Assembly: GCA_903881565.1 (NCBI GenBank)
Contig: CAIRTR010000116.1
Span: 1-39,729 of the forward strand
Direction of reading: 5' to 3'
DNA length: 39,729 bases
From: Oligoflexia bacterium
GTDB taxonomy: Bacteria; Bdellovibrionota; UBA1018
A program made the translations under genes and the position numbers. How positions within the stretch are numbered: the stretch's first letter is position 1; each line of letters opens with the position of its first letter. Below, in pieces: positions 1 to 6,849 of this stretch. The notes beneath the pieces are model-generated. The model made no database searches, was not told the origin of the DNA, and saw only the letters and a list, made by a program, of their open reading frames with translations.

Positions 1-2
1 CC

Positions 3-443
3 GATACCGCGGCTGCCATCGCGAGCGGCGCGCACACTATTTACGAAGCAGCATTTGTCCGCCCTCTCCTGCATGGCAGCGTCCTCGTCCGCGTTGACAT
101 TCTTCACCGTACACAGGGCAAGCCGCGCGCTAATTCCTGGAACATCATTGAAGTGAAATCCTCCACTTCTGCCAAAGCCCCATAACTCGATGACGTCGCC
201 ATCCAAACCTGGGTCCTCCGCGGCGCCGACGTCAAGGTCGGCAGAAGTTCAATCATGTACATCAACAACGCGTGCACGTTTCCAGACCTGACCAATCTCT
301 TCACCATCGAAGAGGTCACCGAACGAATCGAGGCGCGCATCAAAGCGCTTCCGAAGAAATTGAAATTCCTAACCGCCGCACTCCAAGCCAAACAGCACCC
401 ACCATCAAGGATTTTCGCTGGGAAGACCTTTTCAATGCGATAA
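3..443 (+). pseudogene. DUF2779 family (PD-(D/E)XK-like) gene remnant
   Basis: The frame beginning at base 3 reads through a typical DUF2779 segment: an 'IYEAAF' block, 'VRVDIL', and the nuclease-like 'IIEVKSST' motif. It then hits a TAA at 183-185 where the family usually has a Tyr before 'LDDVAIQ' (a Tyr codon to TAA change would explain it). The same frame resumes after the stop with 'LDDVAIQTWVL' and 'IMYINNACTF', both expected downstream in this family, and ends at 443 without the usual C-terminal cysteine cluster. The 5' end lies outside the window. The family is related to RecB/Cas4-type nucleases, but its cellular role is not well defined. The internal stop plus the truncated end argue for a dead gene. 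An alternative is a sequencing error at the stop, which would not explain the missing 3' part. Confidence 0.72.
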
Positions 444-679
444 GGTCAGTGAAGGACGTCCGGCTGCGGATTATGGAGCTCAGACGAACCGAAATTTCAA
501 TGAACGGCGTAATGCTCCCGATCTTTGACCGCGAACGCACGATCGTTGATGCCTTCCGGACTCTCAGTCGTGAGACTGCGAGTGGTCTGGGAGCTAAAGT
601 AATTCCCGCCAGCCCCTTGCGACTCATCCCTTTCGGCCGCGAATCCATTGTCCCCATCTGTCAATTGCCCCTGATATAA
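392..679 (+). pseudogene. possible AbiEi-type antitoxin 3' fragment
   Basis: In frame 2, immediately after the homology of the DUF2779 remnant fades, the translation contains 'IKDFRWEDLF', then 'MNGVMLPIFDRERTIVDAF'. The pattern '(V/I)xxVxDRERTIVDxF' resembles the C-terminal part of AbiEi-family type IV antitoxins, where a 'ERT(I/L)xD' signature follows a short beta hairpin. The N-terminal winged-helix part is absent, and downstream of about residue 'SRETA' the match dissolves, so what remains is at most a fragment joined in another frame to the DUF2779 remnant. No AbiEii nucleotidyltransferase toxin gene follows. The assignment rests on a short motif only and could be wrong; the open frame itself is certain. 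Confidence 0.35.
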
Positions 680-686
680 ATGAAAA

Positions 687-1004
687 ATGAGAACACACTC
701 CCAATGGTTTGAGTATTTGATCAAGACGGCGAAACTTAATCCCGTGACCCGCCACTGGTTTACATTTGAGGATGGAACCGGCTTCTGCGGCACCGCTGAA
801 GAATTTTCCTATTACGCGGTCAGGAGGTATTCAGTGATCCCGCGAGGATCCTTCGAGATCGAGGAGGATCTAACCTGCAGTCGGTCATTTGAAATATATC
901 CCCCGACTGAAGAGGGTGAAGTACTCATGCCGGGAACAAAGAGGGACACAAGGCTTCCTCTCCCTGGAAAAAATGAGCTTTGGCATTGGAAAAAGCAGGA
1001 GTAA
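687..1004 (+). CDS. hypothetical protein (105 aa)
   Basis: This is a short open frame with ATG at 687, eight bases after the preceding fragment's stop and without a convincing Shine-Dalgarno sequence. The product is rich in aromatic and charged residues ('HWFTFEDGTGF', 'EFSYYAVRRY'), ends in 'ELWHWKKQE', and has no signal peptide or membrane segment. I do not recognise a family. It sits among eroded accessory genes, so it may be a small cargo gene, or a remnant of something larger. Its composition looks protein-like and no competing frame on either strand looks better, which is the main reason to list it. Confidence 0.4.
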   Translation: MRTHSQWFEYLIKTAKLNPVTRHWFTFEDGTGFCGTAEEFSYYAVRRYSVIPRGSFEIEEDLTCSRSFEIYPPTEEGEVLMPGTKRDTRLPLPGKNELWHWKKQE

Positions 1005-1052
1005 GCCACGATTTTGCCGCTCAATATTCCGATTCGGACTTTCTAGAAACAT

Positions 1053-1637
1053 TTAGCCAACCGTGAGTGCGGGTAACAGAGTGGCGCGCTTAAAAGCATT
1101 CATATAAGCTTCCGAGACATCCACCGGAACTAGCTGATTATAGGGACCGGACGAAAGGTGTCCGTCTCCCGCGATTCCGCGAATGACCAGCGTCGCGGCC
1201 TCCCGGCCGTACAGCGAAGTATACGCTTTGAGCCACTGCTCCGTAAGCTCTCCGACCGTTTTTTCCAGTCGCGCTGCTTTCCATGCCTTACCCCACTCCA
1301 CACCACACAAAAATGTCTGAGGATAACAACTCCCGAAGGGACTTCCATCATGAGCTCGACCCCGGACGTCAAATTCGACCTTCTTTCGATATGACTCGAA
1401 ACTTTTGCGGTCAAACGAATGAACCGCGGCCTGAAAGACTGCCTCGAGGAATAAGATAACAAAAAACTCATCCGGATATGCGATGCCAGCCTCGCTTGCG
1501 CGCTTGCGAAGCTCCTTTGAACCACCACACTGACAAACACATATCGTCTTGTCAGCGTCCGAGAATGCAAAACTGTGGCAAAAAAAGGGGCCAAAGAGTA
1601 AGACCGTCGCTGTCGCTCCGAAGTGGCTCCGCCACAT
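1053..1637 (-). CDS. hypothetical protein (194 aa)
   Basis: Minus-strand frame with ATG at 1637. The body, from about residue 33 ('CVCQCGGSKELRKRA') to the end, looks like a real folded protein: it has a CxCxC cluster, a hydrophobic helix 'EFFVILFLEAVFQAAV', and a helical C-terminal half containing 'LTEQWLKAYTSLYG'. The first 25 residues are hydrophobic and could be a signal or membrane segment, or non-coding if the true start is internal. No family is recognised. The neighbours give no functional clue: remnant genes on one side, a divergent secreted-protein operon on the other. A nine-base direct repeat (gtggctccg on the + strand) flanks its start, at about 1623-1631 and 1649-1657. Confidence 0.45.
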   Translation of the reverse strand: MWRSHFGATATVLLFGPFFCHSFAFSDADKTICVCQCGGSKELRKRASEAGIAYPDEFFVILFLEAVFQAAVHSFDRKSFESYRKKVEFDVRGRAHDGSPFGSCYPQTFLCGVEWGKAWKAARLEKTVGELTEQWLKAYTSLYGREAATLVIRGIAGDGHLSSGPYNQLVPVDVSEAYMNAFKRATLLPALTVG

Positions 1638-1870
1638 TGAAATCGGGTGGCTCCGACCGAGTTAATTGCGCATCTTCAAAAAATCACGAGGATTGACGAG
1701 TTCAAAGGCTGGTGGCGCGGAACTTCGCTTTATCTCCCAGATTTCTCAATGTCCGTGATCATTCCCTGGACTCCTTGACTCGGATTTGCTCAAAAGCTGA
1801 ACTCATCGACAATAATTTGGCGGCATACTCCGCCCTCAGTCATGAAGCTGCAGGATCTCTCAGGCATTCC

Positions 1871-1899
1871 TTGATGTTTAAGTCCTCCATTTGTAGAAT
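1871..1899 (+). promoter_or_regulatory. sigma70-type promoter for the secreted peptidase operon
   Basis: TTGATG at 1871-1876, a 17-base spacer and TAGAAT at 1894-1899: four to five matches to consensus in each box with ideal spacing. The expected transcription start is near 1906, just before the candidate ATG at 1911, so the leader would be only a few bases long. Confidence 0.6.
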
Positions 1900-1910
1900 A
1901 GACAGTGGCT

Positions 1911-3311
1911 ATGGTGAGATGTCGAAAGATGGTTGGAGCACTATGGATTATGCTTTTTTGTGCTGCAGCGCACGCGGACTGTTATGTCGTCATTGTAGGT
2001 GGCATTACGATGCATGAAAACGACATCCATGATTCAATTTGGAAGCATACCGTTAGCGAAGCGCAAAAGACGAAGTGCAAAGTTTTAGGGATCCCTAGCA
2101 ATACGCCCTACTCCGAGTTCCAGAAACGATTCAAAGATTTTACTAAAGAACTCGCACCCAAGGATTCGGTTCATATTGCATTTAGCGACCACGGCGCGCC
2201 CGTTAACGACGAAAACAAGCCACTTGAAGGGGTCATCCCGTTTCAAGTGATTACTGACAAGAGCGGCCATGAATTCAGCAATGGGCCCACTTATCGAGAG
2301 TTTGCTGAAACCCTAAAATCGTCGCTTCCTAAACAGGTGCACCTCACTTTTGTTTCCAATACTTGCTGGCCAAAATACAATCTCATGCAGCGCGAGCTCT
2401 TAAAGGGCTTCAATACGTGTGGCGCCGCTTCGACCCATGAGAAGGAGCTGTCTTACAATGTGGAGGGAGCAACACTTACGGAGGTGGGTTTTCGCCCCAA
2501 CTCTAAACGGCATGCGCCGAGCATTTGGAGTATGTATCGCGTCGCCTTTGATATCACGACGCGAGGGGATTTTACAAATGAGGGGGATCTCTCCTCAACA
2601 GCCTACGCAAGATCGGTTTTGACCACAAAGAAGATTCCTCAACGAGAGACAAATCTAGAGCAATTATCGACGCTCCTCCATGAAATGGACCATGTACCCA
2701 AGGAGGAACTGCTGCGAGATAATCGCCTAAACGAAAGTTCGCGGGTCGAGCAACTTCAATGCAAAACAGACGAATGGGAAACACTTCCGGGCGGGAAGCT
2801 CACGGTAGCCACTCAGCTCGAGTGTGATCGTATTGCACATTTTTCAACCCGAGGCATCGAAGGTTTTCAGAAGCTGCCAGCTGAATGGCAAAAAGAGGCC
2901 CAGATGTCTCTAAAGTGGATTCGCGCTCATTCTCCTGAATTGGAATATAAAATTGCTCTTTGGAAACAGATGGAGAAAAAGTATGCCGCCAAAACGAACC
3001 TGCTAGAGAGGGATCCCTCTCCGGATGAGTTATTTGGTCTTACAGACGATGACAGCCCCGAAAAATTGCCACAGAAGGAGCTAAAGAAGTATCGAGCTTA
3101 CGCAGCCATCCATAACGGAAACTGGGGGAAAATGTCTCGCGAAATGATGGATGAGCGACGACAGGCGCAAGCAGGTCTTGCTCCGTTTGTGGCTCAGTAT
3201 CGAAGACTTGAAATTGCGGAGACTTTGGCTAAATTTTACGCCCAGGCAAGCAAAGCTCAAGTTAACGAATATGAAAAAATCTTTGCCTGTGAGCATCAGG
3301 AGATTCGTTAA
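1911..3311 (+). CDS. secreted putative clan CD (caspase/legumain-like) cysteine peptidase
   Basis: 466 residues from ATG 1911. The N-terminus 'MVRCRKMVGALWIMLFCAAAHA' is a Sec signal with a basic n-region and an AHA|D cleavage site; starting at ATG 1929 would remove the positive charges, which is why 1911 is preferred (GTG 1905 is also possible). The mature N-terminus begins with a beta strand 'CYVVIVGG', followed by 'VHIAFSDHGAP' (His94) and 'VHLTFVSNTCWP' (Cys152), then 'FNTCGAASTHEKELSY'. A hydrophobic strand ending in His-Gly, a second hydrophobic strand ending in Cys, and a third 'AAS' strand are the hallmark layout of clan CD peptidases (legumain, caspase and gingipain fold). The remaining two thirds are mostly helical and charged, with no recognised domain. 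The next gene abuts the stop and also encodes an exported protein. The fold and catalytic pair are inferred from motif layout, not from a database match. Confidence 0.6.
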   Translation: MVRCRKMVGALWIMLFCAAAHADCYVVIVGGITMHENDIHDSIWKHTVSEAQKTKCKVLGIPSNTPYSEFQKRFKDFTKELAPKDSVHIAFSDHGAPVNDENKPLEGVIPFQVITDKSGHEFSNGPTYREFAETLKSSLPKQVHLTFVSNTCWPKYNLMQRELLKGFNTCGAASTHEKELSYNVEGATLTEVGFRPNSKRHAPSIWSMYRVAFDITTRGDFTNEGDLSSTAYARSVLTTKKIPQRETNLEQLSTLLHEMDHVPKEELLRDNRLNESSRVEQLQCKTDEWETLPGGKLTVATQLECDRIAHFSTRGIEGFQKLPAEWQKEAQMSLKWIRAHSPELEYKIALWKQMEKKYAAKTNLLERDPSPDELFGLTDDDSPEKLPQKELKKYRAYAAIHNGNWGKMSREMMDERRQAQAGLAPFVAQYRRLEIAETLAKFYAQASKAQVNEYEKIFACEHQEIR

Positions 3312-3743
3312 GTGCGAAGGGTATTTTTCTTGATTGCTTTTGCAACCTCCTCGCAATGGGCCCTTGCCGAAGGTCTTGCGTATTATTTTCCTAAAGCTGG
3401 ATTTTATCGCGTTGTAGGCACTTTTTCAGAATCGCCGAAGTCAGGAAGTGATTTTCGGATAAATATTTTCGAGGGCTCATCCGCAGCGTTCGCGGTGGAG
3501 ATTCATGGTGTTTCCATTGAAAGGCAAAGCTGGCTAAAAAATATCACTTCCGAGGTTTGCCTCGAAGTTGAAGAGCCGTGTATGTGGAACTGTCGGGCCA
3601 AGTTAAAAAAGGTCATTCGAAAAATCCCGTCTGCGCAACTTTATCAGCTTTCCGGCGCCAAGCATTTAGAGTGGCTGAAGCCCCTTGCGAGTGAATCAAA
3701 ATGCGTGGGCAAGGTGCTTGAGGTCGAGCAACGAAGGCTTTAG
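3312..3743 (+). CDS. small secreted protein coupled to the putative peptidase
   Basis: 143 residues starting at GTG 3312, the base immediately after the TAA of the upstream gene, so translation is probably coupled. The N-terminus 'MRRVFFLIAFATSSQWALA' followed by E is a clear Sec signal peptide with an ALA cleavage site. The mature part is about 120 residues with an early 'YYFPKAGFYRVVGTF' strand-rich segment and four cysteines in the second half ('VCLEVEEPCMWNCRAK' and 'SKCVG'), suggesting disulfides in the periplasm or outside. No family is recognised. Co-transcription with a putative exported cysteine peptidase makes a partner, chaperone or inhibitor role plausible, but this is inference from context only. 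Confidence 0.6.
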   Translation: MRRVFFLIAFATSSQWALAEGLAYYFPKAGFYRVVGTFSESPKSGSDFRINIFEGSSAAFAVEIHGVSIERQSWLKNITSEVCLEVEEPCMWNCRAKLKKVIRKIPSAQLYQLSGAKHLEWLKPLASESKCVGKVLEVEQRRL

Positions 3744-3750
3744 CCCGCAA

Positions 3751-3802
3751 GCACGATCCTGTTGACCTCCAATATTATTCCGGAACTCAAGAAAGCAGCT
3801 GA
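3751..3802 (+). repeat. diverged 52-nt copy of part of the HPt-receiver gene (6338-6389)
   Basis: Bases 3751-3802 match 6338-6389 with four mismatches, the first 26 bases being identical. In the functional copy this stretch encodes 'TILLTSNILPELKKAA' at the end of the first receiver domain; here the same reading is followed by unrelated sequence and no start or stop context. It is a gene scrap lying between the peptidase operon and radD. Confidence 0.85.
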
Positions 3803-3857
3803 ACACAGAAAACTGCTCCCTGAGTGTGTGCGTAAGCCGTCTCCACCCATTCCGACT

Positions 3858-5594
3858 TCACAACTCCTCTGAAAACACCTTCTCCGTGATTTTCCAAAAC
3901 TTCTCCTGCTTGCGCGCGATCACAAATGCCGGCAGTCGAAACAGCTTCTGATACCGAATCACGTCTTTAGGCGTTCCGAATTCGAAGGCCAACTCCGGCC
4001 GTTTGAGATGTGACCTTAGAAAGTTAATATTGAACTTCTTGATCGACGAGGGATTGCTGAAAAAATGTGCCTCGCTAAAATACTGCGCATCAAAATCGTA
4101 GTACCGGATCTCAAGATAGGGGTTTGAGTTCTTATCGAAGCGCTCTTCGAAGGTGATGCGGTCCGGGGTAAGCACGTGCGAATTTTTAGACAGCTTAGCC
4201 TGTTTCAGTTTCGCATCCGCATCGACCAGGGCCGCAGCACACTTCTCGCAGGCCCGCGCGGTGACGTCATTCTCCGCCCCGCACGAGTGACACAGCTTGA
4301 GCCGAAACCGAAAACCACACGGCGTGATTTCAAGGGTCTTGGGATCCTGCGAAGCTCCTCTGCACTTTCTGCCAAAATGCTCCAGGACCTGGCCCTCGCT
4401 ATCCGCATACCCCCAAAAATCGTTTGCAAAGCCACACTGCGGACACGCCACCTGGACCGGCACTGTATCCTTCGCCGGCCGCTTGTCGCTGATTTCGGGG
4501 GCGTAAATGTCGTGACCCATTCCCGTGTAATCCAGGATGTAACATTCCTTCTTACCCTCCGAGAGCCTGAGTCCCCGTCCCACAATCTGCTGATAAAGAC
4601 TATTGGACTCCGTCGGCCGTAAAATCGCGATCACATCAACGTGGGGCGCATCAAAGCCCGTAGTCAGTACTGAAACATTCACTAGGTATTTGAACTTCTT
4701 TATTTTGAAATCCTGAATCGTTTGATCGCGTACACCTTGATCGGTATCACCCACGACCAATCGGCAATCTTCGGGGGGGAGATAGGATACAATCTCTTCG
4801 GCATGCCGAACGGAGGCAGCAAAAATCATCACCCCCTGCCGGTCGTAGCGCTGCGTGATGTCCATGACATTTTTGATGATCAGAGGAGTCAGACGCTTTT
4901 GAGTCTTTAGGATATCTTCGACTTCGGCAGCCGTGTACATACGGCCTTTTTCGCTTAGCTCTGAAAAATCATAGCTCGTAACCGGATTATCAACCTTCAC
5001 CGGAATCGTCAGATACTTGTTCTTGATCATGTACGAAAGCGGCAGTTCAAAAACGCATTGCTTAAAGAACCTGGGTTGCTCGGTCTTTAGTTCTCCCACT
5101 TGGGAGTATTCGTAGATCCAGCCCAGGCCCAATCGGTAAGGAGTCGCGGTTAATCCCAAGATGCAGATGCGGGGATTGCGGTCCCGCAATTTTTTCACTA
5201 CTTCCTGATATTGCGTAGCCCCCTCATCGGCCACCCGATGGCATTCGTCGATCACGAGTAAGGAGAAATCATCGAAGAACTCATCAACCGCACGCGCGAC
5301 TGATTGTACACTTCCAAAAATAGTCTTGTGACTCCAGTCTTTTTTACCTAAGCTTGCGGAAAAAATCCCAGCCGATAGTCCGAGACTGACGTACTTCTCG
5401 TAATTTTGCTCCACGAGTTCCTTGACGTGGGCAAGGACCAGAACGCGGCCTTTGGCCACGCGGGCAAGCTCCGCGATGACGAGACTCTTACCCGCTCCCG
5501 TCGGTAGCACGACGACTGCACAGTCGCGCTTTTTTTTGAAGTACCGAACGACATTGTCGACCGCCCTCTGCTGATAATCCCGAAGCTGGTACAT
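3858..5594 (-). CDS. radD: RadD-family superfamily 2 DNA repair helicase
   Basis: 578 residues from ATG 5594 ('[13 protein letters not shown]'), close to the 586 residues of E. coli RadD (YejH). A GTG at 5627 would add 11 residues that the family lacks. Visible helicase motifs are Walker A 'PTGAGKS' at about residues 31-37, 'DECH' at about 116-119, 'LGLTATP', and motif VI 'QQIVGRGLR'. The family-specific zinc-binding C-terminal region contains '[12 protein letters not shown]', 'FGRKC', 'CHSCGAEND' and 'CEKC'. Long runs match RadD ('SLVIAELAR', '[12 protein letters not shown]', '[11 protein letters not shown]'). RadD is a cytoplasmic ATPase that works with RecA and SSB in recombinational repair and postreplication gap processing. 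It is transcribed alone, divergently from the HPt-receiver gene. Confidence 0.95.
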   Translation of the reverse strand: MYQLRDYQQRAVDNVVRYFKKKRDCAVVVLPTGAGKSLVIAELARVAKGRVLVLAHVKELVEQNYEKYVSLGLSAGIFSASLGKKDWSHKTIFGSVQSVARAVDEFFDDFSLLVIDECHRVADEGATQYQEVVKKLRDRNPRICILGLTATPYRLGLGWIYEYSQVGELKTEQPRFFKQCVFELPLSYMIKNKYLTIPVKVDNPVTSYDFSELSEKGRMYTAAEVEDILKTQKRLTPLIIKNVMDITQRYDRQGVMIFAASVRHAEEIVSYLPPEDCRLVVGDTDQGVRDQTIQDFKIKKFKYLVNVSVLTTGFDAPHVDVIAILRPTESNSLYQQIVGRGLRLSEGKKECYILDYTGMGHDIYAPEISDKRPAKDTVPVQVACPQCGFANDFWGYADSEGQVLEHFGRKCRGASQDPKTLEITPCGFRFRLKLCHSCGAENDVTARACEKCAAALVDADAKLKQAKLSKNSHVLTPDRITFEERFDKNSNPYLEIRYYDFDAQYFSEAHFFSNPSSIKKFNINFLRSHLKRPELAFEFGTPKDVIRYQKLFRLPAFVIARKQEKFWKITEKVFSEEL

Positions 5595-5679
5595 AGCGAG
5601 AAGACATACCGCATTTAGTACGACCACTGGTATTTTTTTATCGATTGACGAGTGCTACGCCCCCCTTCAAGATAGGATC

Positions 5680-6849
5680 ATGACGTCTAAGTCCGAAACA
5701 GCCTACACTTATGAAGAAGAGCTCAAGCAAAGCGGCAAAGAGTATTTAGCCGGACTCAAGGATGTCCATGAAGACATCGAAAATGTGATTTTGGGACTTT
5801 CCAAACAGGGCGACGAGGCGGATGCGCTTCGCAGCATCACTCGCAAGATTCACTCAATCAAAGGCGCCGCGGGCTCCTATGGCTTCGACTTAATCAGTAC
5901 GGTTTGCCACAGAGTCGAGGACCAACTCAGTCTCTATTCCGGAAATCCGCAGGAGTATACGAGCAAGATTGATTTTCTCCTAAGCCAAACCGACTTTCTG
6001 AAACGAGCGATTCAAGCCTATTCTAGCGAAAATAGGGAGCAACTTGCCAATATCCGTGCTCAGCTTTCAGAATCAACCGCGGCGGAGACTCCGGGTGGAG
6101 CCAAGCCTGTACGAATTCTTGTGGTTGACGTATCGCGATGGATCGGCATGGCCCTCGCCTCTTCTCTTAAAAAATATCCCGTAGAGATCGCAATGTGCGC
6201 CAACGGCTATGCCGCTCTGGGCCGCCTGTTGAACGAACATTTTGACGTCCTCATCACCAGCAACGTGATTGAAACGATCGATGGTACGACACTCATTAGG
6301 TTGAATCAAGAACTGGCCACCGCAAACCCGCGTGCGCGCACGATCCTGTTGACCTCCAATATTCTGCCGGAACTGAAAAAAGCAGCTGATTATTGCATCG
6401 AGAAGGAAAAAGGCTTCGCCGAAAAAATAGTGAAACTATTGGAGACCGATCTCAAACTAAAGCCTGTACCCCAACAAATCAAAACCAGCGCCAGTCAGTA
6501 CAAAACCCTATTTCTTGTGGATGACTCTCCGGAAATTCATCTGCTGGTGAAAATGGGTCTGAAGGCGGCCCCCGAACTAAAAACGAGCTATTTTTTGGAT
6601 GGCAAGAGCGCCCTTGCCGCCTTTAAGAAAAACCCACCCGATCTTCTCCTTCTCGACTTGAACATGCCAGAATGGGACGGCCGACAAACCCTTCAAGAAT
6701 TCAGAAAAGCGGGATTTGCAGGTACCGCCATCTTTCTTACTGGCGACACCGAACCTAGCGAAGTGCAGAAACTGCTTAACTTTGGAGCACTCAAGGTTCT
6801 CCCAAAACCATTCTCACCCAAAAACCTCTGGAAAATGATCCTGTCTTAG
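5680..6849 (+). CDS. HPt - degenerate receiver - receiver phosphorelay protein
   Basis: 389 residues. Residues 10-125 form an HPt domain with the phosphoacceptor His58 in 'HSIKGAAGSYGF'. A first receiver-like domain spans about 144-258: it keeps Asp150, but the second acidic residue is Val151, and the position of the phosphorylated Asp is Thr193 ('FDVLITSN'), so it should not be phosphorylated. The second receiver (about 276-389) is intact: Asp281/Asp282, Asp326 in 'LLLLDLNMPEWDG', Thr354 and Lys376. It has no DNA-binding or enzymatic output, so it is a phosphorelay intermediate. The stop overlaps the convergent hybrid kinase gene by four bases (6846-6849); that kinase has a receiver but no HPt, so it is a natural partner. 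A weak promoter (TTGACG 5645-5650, AAGATA 5669-5674, 18-base spacer) lies just upstream, again leaving almost no leader. Confidence 0.88.
   Translation: MTSKSETAYTYEEELKQSGKEYLAGLKDVHEDIENVILGLSKQGDEADALRSITRKIHSIKGAAGSYGFDLISTVCHRVEDQLSLYSGNPQEYTSKIDFLLSQTDFLKRAIQAYSSENREQLANIRAQLSESTAAETPGGAKPVRILVVDVSRWIGMALASSLKKYPVEIAMCANGYAALGRLLNEHFDVLITSNVIETIDGTTLIRLNQELATANPRARTILLTSNILPELKKAADYCIEKEKGFAEKIVKLLETDLKLKPVPQQIKTSASQYKTLFLVDDSPEIHLLVKMGLKAAPELKTSYFLDGKSALAAFKKNPPDLLLLDLNMPEWDGRQTLQEFRKAGFAGTAIFLTGDTEPSEVQKLLNFGALKVLPKPFSPKNLWKMILS

Noticed and set aside
5594-5627. Longer RadD start at GTG 5627
   Set aside because: It adds 11 residues absent from the family; the ATG at 5594 aligns with the normal RadD N-terminus.
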